Shown piece by piece: positions 23,793 through 30,544 of a stretch of DNA of 30,544 nucleotides. Each line of letters starts with the position of its first letter. Within the stretch, counting starts at the first letter, position 1. A program made the position numbers and the translations under genes. The stretch covers positions 1-30,544 of the forward strand of contig JAQWIO010000102.1 of NCBI GenBank assembly GCA_029248845.1. Direction: 5' to 3'. The notes beneath the pieces were generated by a model. That model did not search any database. It was given only the letters and a program-made list of their open reading frames with translations, and was not told where the DNA came from. This DNA comes from Polaribacter sp. Lineage in GTDB: Bacteria; Bacteroidota; Bacteroidia; Flavobacteriales; Flavobacteriaceae.

Positions 23793-24725
23793 TTATTTTT
23801 AAATTAAGAATGAAGATCACAAGCTTTATCAAGTTCTTCAACTTCTCTAATTTTGGTTTTTTCACAATGCTAAGTTATTATAAAATTGAAATATCATTGG
23901 ATTAATTTAATTATGTCAATAAATTAATCTAATTTTATTGAAATATTACTTAAATAATAATTTTACAAAGTATTGTGATTAAATTTAACCTTTTTTCTAA
24001 ACAAAATAATCAACAAAAAAAAGAACGTAAAATTCAAAAGAAACGTTGCAAACCCTGGTTTAAGATTAATGGAGACAAAACTTTAAGGTTAAACTATGAT
24101 TTATCTAAATCTTCAATAGTTTTTGATTTAGGTGGTTACAAAGGTAATTTTGCTCAAGAAATCTATAATAGATATTTATGTAAAATATTTATTTTTGAAC
24201 CTGTTAAATCATTTTATAAAATTATTGATGACAAATTTAAAGATATTCCTAAAGTAACTACCTATCCGTATGGTTTAGCAAACGAGGATAAAGAACTTTT
24301 TATTAGTGATAGTGAAGATGCCTCTTCTGTTTTTATTGATTCAGAAGGTTCAGAAAAAATAAAATTAAAATCTATATTAAATTTTATTAATAATAATAAT
24401 ATCACACACGTAGATTTGATTAAGATTAATATAGAGGGAGGCGAATATGAAGTTTTAGAGGCTCTTTTAGAATCAGGAATGATTTCAATATTTAAAAATT
24501 TACAAATCCAATTCCATGATTTTATTATTGACAATGCAAGTGAAAGGATGGAGAATATTCAAGTACAACTAGCAAAAACTCATAAAATTACCTATCAGTA
24601 TAAATTTGTTTGGGAAAATTGGGTAATCAAATAAATACTATTCTTACAAATTTAATTGTAAACCTAATTTCTTTCCCTTTTTAATCATAAAATCATAAGA
24701 TGCTTGATGTTCATTTGGTATTTTA
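23710..24725. repeat. 54-bp direct repeat pair flanking the fkbM-like gene
   Basis: The 54 bases at 23710-23763 recur without mismatch at 24672-24725, in the same orientation, 962 bp apart. The right copy is the real end of cca and the left copy is the fragment at 23685-23792. The segment between carries the FkbM-family gene and about 180 bp of AT-rich spacer (23793-23974). That spacer includes a minus-strand 17-codon protein-like stretch (KTKIREVEELDKACDLHS, near 23810-23866) that I cannot identify. Confidence 0.9.
23975..24634 (+). CDS. FkbM family methyltransferase
   Basis: The 219-residue protein has a lysine-rich N-terminus, then a SAM-binding core: VFDLGGYKGNFAQEIY (about 50-65), IFIFEPV (about 73-79), and the FkbM hallmark DLIKINIEGGEYEVLEALL (about 147-165). 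FkbM enzymes O-methylate sugars or polyketides; near glycosyltransferases a surface-sugar methylation role is likely. The only start in the frame before the core is GTG at 23975; the frame is closed by a stop at 23951-23953. The gene is bracketed by duplicated cca tails, which suggests insertion or recombination. Confidence 0.82.
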   Translation: MIKFNLFSKQNNQQKKERKIQKKRCKPWFKINGDKTLRLNYDLSKSSIVFDLGGYKGNFAQEIYNRYLCKIFIFEPVKSFYKIIDDKFKDIPKVTTYPYGLANEDKELFISDSEDASSVFIDSEGSEKIKLKSILNFINNNNITHVDLIKINIEGGEYEVLEALLESGMISIFKNLQIQFHDFIIDNASERMENIQVQLAKTHKITYQYKFVWENWVIK

Positions 24726-26068
24726 CCATCTAAAATAGCTTCTTTAATCGCTTCCTTAATCTGACCAATTTCTTTACAAGGTTTTAGATTAAAGGCTTGC
24801 ATAATCTCATCTCCTGAAACTGGTGGTTGAAAATTACGGACTTTATCCCGTTCCTCTACTTGTTTAATTTTTTTTCTAACCAACTCAAAATTTTTGTGAT
24901 ACCGTTTGAATTTTTTTGGGTTTTTTGTTGTGATATCAGCTTCACATAGTGTCATTAAAGAGTTGATATCGTTCCCTGCATCAAAAACAAGACGTCTAAC
25001 AGCTGCATCAGACACTTCACTAGCCAACACTATTGGACGCGAACTTAACAAAACCATTTTCTGAACAAATTTCATTTTATTATTCAAAGGCATTTTTAAA
25101 CGTTTGAATAATTTATATACCATTTTTGACCCTACAAATTCATGCGCATGAAACGTCCAACCCACTTTTTTGCTGAATTTTTTAGTAGGTGCTTTACCAA
25201 TATCATGCAATAAAGCTGCCCATCGTAACCAAACATCATTCGTGTTTTCAGAAATATTATCAACCACTTCTAAAGTGTGATAAAAATTATCTTTATGTTT
25301 TTGACCTTCAACTTCCTCTACCCCTTTCAAGTCAATTAATTCAGGAAGAATTTGTGCCAATAGTTCTGTTTCCTCTAATAACAAAAATCCTATCGATGGT
25401 TTTGAAGACAACATTATCTTATTCAATTCATCTACAATTCTCTCTCTAGTTATAATTTGTAATCTTTTTGAATTTTTAGAAATTGCAGAAAGAGATTCTT
25501 TTTCAATTTCAAAATTTAATTGCGAAGCAAAACGGATGGCACGGAGCATTCGTAAAGGATCATCTGAATAAGTGATATCAGGGTCTAAAGGTGTTTTAAT
25601 TATCTTATTCTCTAAATCTTCTATTCCATTAAACGGATCTAATAGTTCTCCATAATTAGCTTCATTTAGACTTAAAGCAAGTGCATTTATGGTAAAATCA
25701 CGTCTGTTTTGGTCATCTTGTAATGTTCCTTCAATTACATCTGGATTTCTACTATCCTTTGTATAAGACTCTTTTCTGGCACCAACAAATTCAATTTCAA
25801 CATCTTTATATCTCAACATTGCTGTACCATAGGTTTTAAAAACCTGAACTTTTGGTTTGTTGGGTAACAATTTAGAAACTGCTAAAGCTAAATCTATTCC
25901 GCTACCAATTACTACAACATCAATATCTATTGCATTGCCTCTTTTTAAGAAAAAATCGCGTACAAAACCACCAATGACATAACTATCTAGTTGGATTTGT
26001 TTGGATGCCTTAGAAATAACACTAAATATTTCTGATGAAATCGCTTCTGTATAAAATAAGCCTTTCAT
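24644..26068 (-). CDS. cca: CCA tRNA nucleotidyltransferase with HD domain
   Basis: The 474-residue class II nucleotidyltransferase has IGGFVRD (32-38), the metal-binding aspartates of DIDVVV (48 and 50), RRDFTINALAL (about 142-152), the primer-binding helix region DPLRMLRAIRFA, and an HD phosphohydrolase domain with LRWAALLHDIGKA (about 280-292). It adds or repairs the 3' CCA end of tRNA. It is the last gene of the minus-strand glycan operon (28 bp after the methyltransferase). Its last 25 codons are duplicated at 23.7 kb. Confidence 0.94.
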   Translation of the reverse strand: MKGLFYTEAISSEIFSVISKASKQIQLDSYVIGGFVRDFFLKRGNAIDIDVVVIGSGIDLALAVSKLLPNKPKVQVFKTYGTAMLRYKDVEIEFVGARKESYTKDSRNPDVIEGTLQDDQNRRDFTINALALSLNEANYGELLDPFNGIEDLENKIIKTPLDPDITYSDDPLRMLRAIRFASQLNFEIEKESLSAISKNSKRLQIITRERIVDELNKIMLSSKPSIGFLLLEETELLAQILPELIDLKGVEEVEGQKHKDNFYHTLEVVDNISENTNDVWLRWAALLHDIGKAPTKKFSKKVGWTFHAHEFVGSKMVYKLFKRLKMPLNNKMKFVQKMVLLSSRPIVLASEVSDAAVRRLVFDAGNDINSLMTLCEADITTKNPKKFKRYHKNFELVRKKIKQVEERDKVRNFQPPVSGDEIMQAFNLKPCKEIGQIKEAIKEAILDGKIPNEHQASYDFMIKKGKKLGLQLNL

Positions 26069-26096
26069 TTAATATAATTCTTAATAATAAAATAAT

Positions 26097-26750
26097 TTAC
26101 TCTTCTTTTTTGGAAACAATTGCATATTGCATATAAAACATATCTAATTGAGAAAATAAAAGGAAAATATTAAATATTACAGCAAAAGGATAATATAAAA
26201 AAGATTTTGTTCTATTTACTCCTTTAATCGTTTGAATAGTAAAACCACACTCTTTAAACATTCGATGAATACTTTTCTTAGTGAAAAACCTAAAATGAGT
26301 ATTATCTAAAATACCAGATTCTGTATATTTCCAATCTCTTTTAAAAATTAAATTAAATATATTTTTAGAGTATCTAACATTTGGAATAGAACAAACCAAA
26401 ATTCCACCTTTATTAAGTTTAGGCTTTAATTTCTTCAAATCTTCTTCTGGATAGATTAAATGTTCTATCACATCATTCAAAATAATTACATCAAAATAAT
26501 CTTCAGGCAAATTAAAAATAGTTTCACCAATAGTACCTGTTAAAACTTTGAACAATTTGTTTGAAGCAACTTTTGCTGCCTCTATATTGGGTTCAACTCC
26601 CCATACTTCAATATTATCCTTGATTAGTTGATTTGAAAAATTTGCTTCTCCACAACCAATTTCAATGATTTTTTTTGCTGTACTTGGAACAAATTGCAAC
26701 ATTTCTGGTCTTACGTGACCATAATAAGACTTATCCTTAACCTCTTTCAT
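26097..26750 (-). CDS. Class I SAM-dependent methyltransferase
   Basis: The 217-residue protein has motif I IIEIGCGEANFSNQL (28-42), an acidic end of strand 2 (VWGVEPN), and motif II/III VIILNDVIEHLIYPEEDL (about 88-105), a UbiG/Methyltransf_11-like pattern. The FKECGFTIQTIKGVNRTKSF end and a hydrophobic C-terminal patch (LYYPFAVIFNIFLLF) suggest membrane association. It starts 3 bp after the upstream glycosyltransferase stop, so it likely methylates a glycan or lipid carrier in the same pathway; the substrate is unknown. Confidence 0.85.
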   Translation of the reverse strand: MKEVKDKSYYGHVRPEMLQFVPSTAKKIIEIGCGEANFSNQLIKDNIEVWGVEPNIEAAKVASNKLFKVLTGTIGETIFNLPEDYFDVIILNDVIEHLIYPEEDLKKLKPKLNKGGILVCSIPNVRYSKNIFNLIFKRDWKYTESGILDNTHFRFFTKKSIHRMFKECGFTIQTIKGVNRTKSFLYYPFAVIFNIFLLFSQLDMFYMQYAIVSKKEE

Positions 26751-26753
26751 TTA

Positions 26754-27740
26754 TTATTTTTTATATGGGTTGTTCATCGATTTACTACTTAACCAAGATT
26801 TTTTAATTAAGGCTAAAATGTAATATTTTACGAGTTCTACAAACAAATATAAGTTTAATCTAAGTTTTGGTATAAAAAATAATATTAAACCTATAAAAGC
26901 TAAAATTAATCTACTAATTATTGATGTTAATACAATAAGAAATTGAAGTGTAAAATACTTTAATCCGTTAAAATGATTCCTAATATAAACATGTTTAGAA
27001 ATTAAAACCTCAGTTTTTGTTATTGAGGCGGTTTTTATATTAATTCTTGATGAACCACCATGATTATGGATTATTTCTGTATTTGTTAATAAAGCGACTT
27101 TACCTTCTAAGTTTGATACTTTTTTGGATAAATCTACATCCTCAAAATACATCCAATAATCTTCATTCCATCCACTTATTTTATCAAACCAAATTTTACT
27201 AATTAAAACAACCGCACCAGAAACCCATTCTGGATAAACAACATTCTTACTTTGCTTGATGTTTTTTAACAATTTATATTTATTAAACGCTCTTAAAAAA
27301 CCAAAAAGTGTATCTGGTTTAGGGAAGAAACGAATATTTTTTTCATAAGAACCGTCCAAGTTTTTCTGTTTACATGAGACTAAACCTATATTTATATTAT
27401 CTCTAATGTAATTATACATTTCTAAAATGGATTCTTTTGAAATTATAGTATCAGGGTTTAAAAAAAACAAATAATCTCCAGAAGAGTTTTTTGCGCCTAA
27501 ATTACAACCATTAGCAAAACCATTATTACCAGAATTTTCTATAAAACTGAAATTAGGAAAATCATTTCTAAAAACATTAAGTTTAGAATCATTAGAATAA
27601 TTATCTACAACTATAACTTCAATCGTAATGTGCTCTAATTTTATATTTTGTATTGATTTTAAACAACTAAAAAGAAGATTCCAACTTTTGTAATTTACAA
27701 TTACAATTGAAATATCAATATTTGAATTTTGTAAGTTCAA
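26754..27740 (-). CDS. GT2 glycosyltransferase, rhamnosyltransferase (WbbL)-like
   Basis: The 328-residue protein has a GT-A domain: ISIVIVNYKSW (10-20), VVDNYSNDS, NNGFANGCNLGAKNS, and FLNPDTIIS with the NPD metal motif typical of WbbL-type rhamnosyltransferases. The acceptor-region block WVSGAVVLISKIWF and YFEDVDLSKKV follow. A C-terminal hydrophobic stretch (about 262-315) is probably membrane-attached. The sugar is inferred from the family only. It begins 1 bp after the next upstream gene ends, inside the four-gene operon that finishes with cca. Confidence 0.88.
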   Translation of the reverse strand: MNLQNSNIDISIVIVNYKSWNLLFSCLKSIQNIKLEHITIEVIVVDNYSNDSKLNVFRNDFPNFSFIENSGNNGFANGCNLGAKNSSGDYLFFLNPDTIISKESILEMYNYIRDNINIGLVSCKQKNLDGSYEKNIRFFPKPDTLFGFLRAFNKYKLLKNIKQSKNVVYPEWVSGAVVLISKIWFDKISGWNEDYWMYFEDVDLSKKVSNLEGKVALLTNTEIIHNHGGSSRINIKTASITKTEVLISKHVYIRNHFNGLKYFTLQFLIVLTSIISRLILAFIGLILFFIPKLRLNLYLFVELVKYYILALIKKSWLSSKSMNNPYKK

Positions 27741-27741
27741 A

Positions 27742-28491
27742 TTATTTAACTTTTTTATTTAATAACCATAGTTTAATATACCTTGTTAAAACACTATAAG
27801 CTTGTACTTTCGCAAATATAAATCCAGGAAAACCATCTAAAAAGCCTAATCGAATTATATAATGGATAAAAAACCTTGCAGAAGGTTTGATTAGAATATG
27901 AAACAAATTTACTTTTTTCCCTTTTTTATACAATTCTTTTGCTTGCAACCAAGAGTATTGATTTAATTTTGAGATATAATGATCGAAGCTTCTGTAAGAA
28001 TAATGTTCAATTTTATTTTTAAAAAAACCTAGCTTTCCTTTTGTTGAAATTCTTTCATGAACAATACCAGAATAACTACAATATTCTTTTAAAAATAAAC
28101 GAACTACTTTATCTCTTTGGCAACCCCCATAGTTGATGTTTCTAGCACAAAAGTAAAAGGTCCTGCGAACATAAAAACCAACAAAACCTTTTGGGTTTTT
28201 AACCGCTTCCAAAATTTCTTTCAACACTTCTGGAGTTACACGCTCATCGGCATCTAAAATATAAATCCAATCATGTTTAGCTTGAGCAATTGCAAAGTTT
28301 TTTTGTGAAGAAAAATCATCAAACGTTCGCTTGATGATTTTTACATTGTATTGCTCTGCTATTTCTATTGTATTGTCTGAACTGTAAGAGTCTATTACAA
28401 TAATTTCATCAGCAAAACTTACTGATTTAATAGCATCAGCAATATGAATCTCTTCATTTAAGGTTGGGATAATAGCAGTAATCTTCGTCAT
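27742..28491 (-). CDS. GT2 glycosyltransferase, WaaE/KdtX-like
   Basis: The 249-residue protein has ITAIIPTLNEEIHIADAI (4-21), IVIDSYSSDNT, SSQKNFAIAQAKHDWIYILDADERVTPE with the metal motif DADER (about 79-83), and YGGCQRDKVVRLF. This is the pattern of the WaaE/KdtX lipopolysaccharide-core glucosyltransferase group. It probably adds a hexose to the lipooligosaccharide core on the cytoplasmic face of the membrane. It is the first gene of the operon and sits 38 bp after dapD, behind a short tandem repeat. Confidence 0.88.
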   Translation of the reverse strand: MTKITAIIPTLNEEIHIADAIKSVSFADEIIVIDSYSSDNTIEIAEQYNVKIIKRTFDDFSSQKNFAIAQAKHDWIYILDADERVTPEVLKEILEAVKNPKGFVGFYVRRTFYFCARNINYGGCQRDKVVRLFLKEYCSYSGIVHERISTKGKLGFFKNKIEHYSYRSFDHYISKLNQYSWLQAKELYKKGKKVNLFHILIKPSARFFIHYIIRLGFLDGFPGFIFAKVQAYSVLTRYIKLWLLNKKVK

Positions 28492-28492
28492 A

Positions 28493-28531
28493 TCTTTTTC
28501 AAATCTTTTTTCAACTCTTTTTTCAACTCTT
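28493..28531 (-). repeat. Tandem 12-mer repeat between dapD and the WaaE-like gene
   Basis: TCTTTTTTCAAC occurs exactly twice in tandem (28504-28515, 28516-28527), with a degenerate third unit at 28493-28503 (plus-strand spelling). The array fills nearly all of the dapD/WaaE-like spacer. Read on the minus strand right after the dapD stop it gives ELKKELKKDLKKI before another stop, and it supplies several purine-rich AAAAAGA tracts near the downstream ATG. Confidence 0.7.
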
Positions 28532-29345
28532 AAACGGCAACATCATACTCACGCAATGCGTCGTTCAAAGAGGTCTTTTTATTTGTACTTTCTTTTCTTT
28601 TTCCAATAATCAATGCACAAGGAACATTGTACTCTCCTGCAGCAAACTTCTTTGTATAACTTCCTGGAATAACTACCGATCTCGCAGGAACTACTCCTTT
28701 GGTTTCAATAGGCTCATCACCTGTTACATCTATAATTTTAGTACTCATTGTCAAGACAACATTCGCACCTAAGACAGCTTCTTTTTCTACCCTTACGCCT
28801 TCAACTACGATACATCTTGAACCTATAAAGGCACCATCTTCAATAATTACGGGTGCAGCTTGTAAAGGTTCCAAAACACCACCTATTCCAACACCACCAG
28901 AAAGATGCACATTTTTACCAATTTGCGCACAAGAACCCACTGTAGCCCAAGTATCTACCATCGTTCCCTCATCTACATATGCTCCTATATTTACATAACT
29001 GGGCATTAAAATTGTTCCTGAAGAAATATAAGCTCCATGTCTTGCTACTGCATTGGGAACAACTCTAATACCTCTTTCAGCAAAATTTCTTTTCAATGGA
29101 ATTTTATCATGGTATTCAAAAATACCAGCTTCTAAAGTTTCCATTTTTTGAATTGGAAAATATAAAACAACTGCTTTTTTTACCCATTCATTTACTTGCC
29201 AACCATTTTCAATTGGCTCGGCAACTCTTAATTGTCCTTTATCTAATAAATCTACAACTTTTCGAATCGTATTAATCGTATTTTCTTCTTTTAATAATTC
29301 TCGATTTTCCCAAGCTGACTCTATAATTTTTCTAATATCTTTCAT
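28530..29345 (-). CDS. dapD: 2,3,4,5-tetrahydropyridine-2,6-dicarboxylate N-succinyltransferase DapD
   Basis: The 271-residue protein starts with a helical N-terminus (MKDIRKIIESAWENRELL). A left-handed beta-helix built of hexapeptide repeats follows (about 100-225: GIRVVPNAVARHGAYIS, GTMVDTWATVGSCAQIG, HLSGGVGIGGVLEP). It ends with PCALIIGKR. It uses succinyl-CoA in lysine/diaminopimelate synthesis and acts as a trimer. A TATATTTG box upstream (29363-29370) probably drives it. The glycan operon follows 38 bp downstream and may be transcribed by read-through. Confidence 0.96.
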   Translation of the reverse strand: MKDIRKIIESAWENRELLKEENTINTIRKVVDLLDKGQLRVAEPIENGWQVNEWVKKAVVLYFPIQKMETLEAGIFEYHDKIPLKRNFAERGIRVVPNAVARHGAYISSGTILMPSYVNIGAYVDEGTMVDTWATVGSCAQIGKNVHLSGGVGIGGVLEPLQAAPVIIEDGAFIGSRCIVVEGVRVEKEAVLGANVVLTMSTKIIDVTGDEPIETKGVVPARSVVIPGSYTKKFAAGEYNVPCALIIGKRKESTNKKTSLNDALREYDVAV

Positions 29346-29362
29346 ACTAATAGTTTATTTTA

Positions 29363-29370
29363 CAAATATA
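29363..29370 (-). promoter_or_regulatory. Putative -7 box of dapD
   Basis: TATATTTG on the minus strand fits TAnnTTTG and lies 17 nt before the dapD ATG. No clear -33 TTTG lies 19-22 nt upstream. Confidence 0.45.
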
Positions 29371-29549
29371 AATTTATCCGCAAAAACCGGAACGAATATA
29401 CGTTTTTTAAACAGATTATTAGTTGTTGTTAAAATACTACTGCTTAATTCTTAGAGAATAGTTTAAAATAACGTCTAACTAGTTGATAATATTTTAATTA
29501 ATCTGTTATTATTAAATTATAACTTTTATTTTTACACAAAAAATTTATT

Positions 29550-29960
29550 TTGGGTAGAATTCTCGCCATCGATTTTGGTAAAAAAAGAACGGGTATTGCG
29601 GTAACTGATGAACTTCAATTAATTGCATCTGGTTTAACAACAGTTCATACTGAAACTTTAATCCCTTTTTTGAAAGAATACGTTTCCAAAAATAAGGTAG
29701 CTCTTTTTATAGTAGGAAAACCAAAGCAAATGAACAATACTGATAGTGAAAGTGAAGCAATGATTCTTCCGTTTTTAAGGAAACTTGAAAAAGAAATTCC
29801 TCACATTTCTCTTCTAAGGATTGATGAGCGTTTTACGTCTAAGATGGCATTTCAGTCAATGATTGATGGGGGTTTAAACAAAAAACAACGTCGAAATAAA
29901 GCCTTAGTTGATGAAATTAGTGCAACCATTATTTTACAATCTTATTTATATAACAAATAA
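29550..29960 (+). CDS. ruvX: Holliday junction resolvase-like RuvX/YqgF
   Basis: The 136-residue RNase H-fold protein begins GRILAIDFGKKRTGIAVTD, with the catalytic aspartate in AIDFG. It also has VGKPKQMNNTDSE, the second acidic site in RIDERFTSKMA, and the C-terminal VDEISATIILQSYL with a further acidic residue. RuvX/YqgF is implicated in pre-16S rRNA 5' processing and/or Holliday junction resolution. The frame starts at TTG 29550; no in-frame ATG exists before the stop at 29520-29522, and an ATG further in would remove the catalytic aspartate, so TTG is the likely start. It precedes def in the same orientation. Confidence 0.93.
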   Translation: MGRILAIDFGKKRTGIAVTDELQLIASGLTTVHTETLIPFLKEYVSKNKVALFIVGKPKQMNNTDSESEAMILPFLRKLEKEIPHISLLRIDERFTSKMAFQSMIDGGLNKKQRRNKALVDEISATIILQSYLYNK

Positions 29961-29983
29961 TTTTATTGAAGTCTCAAACTTTG

Positions 29984-29991
29984 TACTTTTG
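29984..29991 (+). promoter_or_regulatory. Putative -7 box of def
   Basis: TACTTTTG, followed by C, fits TAnnTTTG; TTTT lies at the -33 position with a 19-nt spacer. Transcription would start near 29997, after the ATG at 29994, so it supports ATG 30012 as the def start. Confidence 0.5.
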
Positions 29992-30011
29992 CAATGCTTA
30001 AATTTAAAGAA

Positions 30012-30544
30012 ATGATTATACCAATAGTTGCTTACGGAGATCCAGTTTTACGAAAAGTTGCCGTAGAGATTAATGCTGATTATCCTGAGTTAAAGACGCT
30101 AATAGCAAACATGAAAGAAACCATGTACAATGCTTCTGGTGTTGGTCTAGCTGCTCCACAAATAGGAAAAGCTATTCGTTTATTTCTTGTTGATGCTTCT
30201 CCGTTTGCAGAGGATGAAGAATTATCTGAAAAAGACAGAAAAGTATTAAAAAACTTTAATAAAGTATTTATAAATGCCAAAATTATAAAAGAGGAGGGTG
30301 ATGAATGGGCTTTTAATGAAGGATGCTTGAGTATTCCTGATGTTAGAGAAGACGTTTTTCGTCAGCCAAAAATTACTATTGAATATCTAGATGAAGATTT
30401 TAAAACTCATACTGAAACTCTAGACGGTCTAGCTGCAAGAGTTTTTCAACATGAGTATGATCATATAAACGGAGTTTTATTTACAGACAAACTTTCAACA
30501 CTCAAAAAAAGATTGATAAAAAAGAAATTAGAAAATATTTCAAA
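30012..30544 (+). CDS. def: Peptide deformylase, 3' end cut by the window edge
   Basis: From ATG 30012 about 177 codons run off the right edge. The product starts MIIPIVAYGDPVLRKVAVEI. It contains all three deformylase motifs: GVGLAAPQIG (about 40-49), EGCLSIP with the metal-binding cysteine, and QHEYDHINGVLF with the HExxH-type metal ligands and catalytic glutamate. It removes the N-formyl group from new proteins. An in-frame ATG six codons upstream (29994) is less likely because homologues begin MI-PIVAYG and a -7 box immediately precedes 29994. About 20 residues are missing at the C-terminus. Confidence 0.95.
   Translation, partial: MIIPIVAYGDPVLRKVAVEINADYPELKTLIANMKETMYNASGVGLAAPQIGKAIRLFLVDASPFAEDEELSEKDRKVLKNFNKVFINAKIIKEEGDEWAFNEGCLSIPDVREDVFRQPKITIEYLDEDFKTHTETLDGLAARVFQHEYDHINGVLFTDKLSTLKKRLIKKKLENIS

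Noticed and set aside
19074..28491. A complete novel glycan biosynthesis or defence island
   Set aside because: The glycan-related genes are ordinary families interleaved with housekeeping cca; there is no polymerase, flippase or defence effector, so only a small lipooligosaccharide-type locus is supported.
28699..28998. 99-codon plus-strand open frame antisense to dapD
   Set aside because: Mirrors the regular hexapeptide repeat codons of DapD; serine/threonine/proline-rich composition is typical of an antisense shadow.
1..30544. CRISPR array, tRNA, rRNA, prophage or intact insertion sequence
   Set aside because: No regularly spaced repeats, cloverleaf sequences, rRNA motifs, integrase or transposase reading frames were found on reading both strands.

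Overview
The window is a compact, AT-rich stretch of bacterial chromosome from the Bacteroidota, most likely family Flavobacteriaceae (Polaribacter/Tenacibaculum-like). This rests on Bacteroidota promoters (TTTG, about 19-22 nt, TAnnTTTG) in front of several genes, the rpmB-rpmG-DUF4295 operon, BshC of bacillithiol synthesis, DUF4199, a type II MenB, an FSA/TalC-type aldolase, and weak Shine-Dalgarno sites. Most genes are housekeeping. No tRNA, rRNA, CRISPR array, phage or intact transposon was seen.

Layout. 1-4.0 kb (minus): rlmF (cut by the window edge), bshC, rimO. 4.0-6.5 kb (plus): a less conserved stretch with a lipocalin-like lipoprotein, the 3' remnant of a SOUL haem-binding gene, a DUF1295 membrane reductase-like gene and a small membrane protein. 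6.5-9.7 kb (minus): ftsY, then the ribosomal-protein operon rpmB-rpmG-DUF4295, then cinA. 9.75-10.67 kb: a lipoprotein alpha/beta hydrolase pseudogene with at least three frameshifts. 10.7-13.1 kb (minus): FAH-family hydrolase, purU, menB. 13.2-14.4 kb (plus): an esterase-fold secreted protein that has lost its nucleophile. 14.4-18.2 kb (minus): cvfB-like gene, menD, transaldolase/FSA, a degenerate palindromic repeat, an SDR dehydrogenase. 18.3-18.4 kb: the small SRP RNA (minus) with its own promoter. 18.5-23.7 kb (plus): DUF4199 protein, polyprenyl-phosphate-type glycosyltransferase, phosphohexomutase and an MsbA-like ABC exporter. 23.7-28.5 kb: an FkbM methyltransferase flanked by a duplicated tail of cca, then cca, a SAM methyltransferase and two GT2 glycosyltransferases (minus). 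28.5-30.5 kb: dapD (minus), then ruvX and the start of def (plus).

How the genes fit together. MenD and MenB are two steps of menaquinone synthesis. FtsY and the SRP RNA are both parts of co-translational membrane targeting. PurU, RimO, RlmF, RuvX, Def, Cca and DapD are translation, replication and core-metabolism genes. The phosphohexomutase, MsbA-like exporter, three glycosyltransferases and two methyltransferases suggest a small cell-surface glycan locus split around cca.

Most interesting points. A 54-bp perfect direct repeat brackets the FkbM gene and duplicates the end of cca. Two recognisable genes are decaying, and a third short reading-frame fragment may be another. The esterase-like protein looks catalytically dead. 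A perfect 13-bp hairpin lies inside the start of a glycosyltransferase gene. I found no convincing undescribed multi-gene system.
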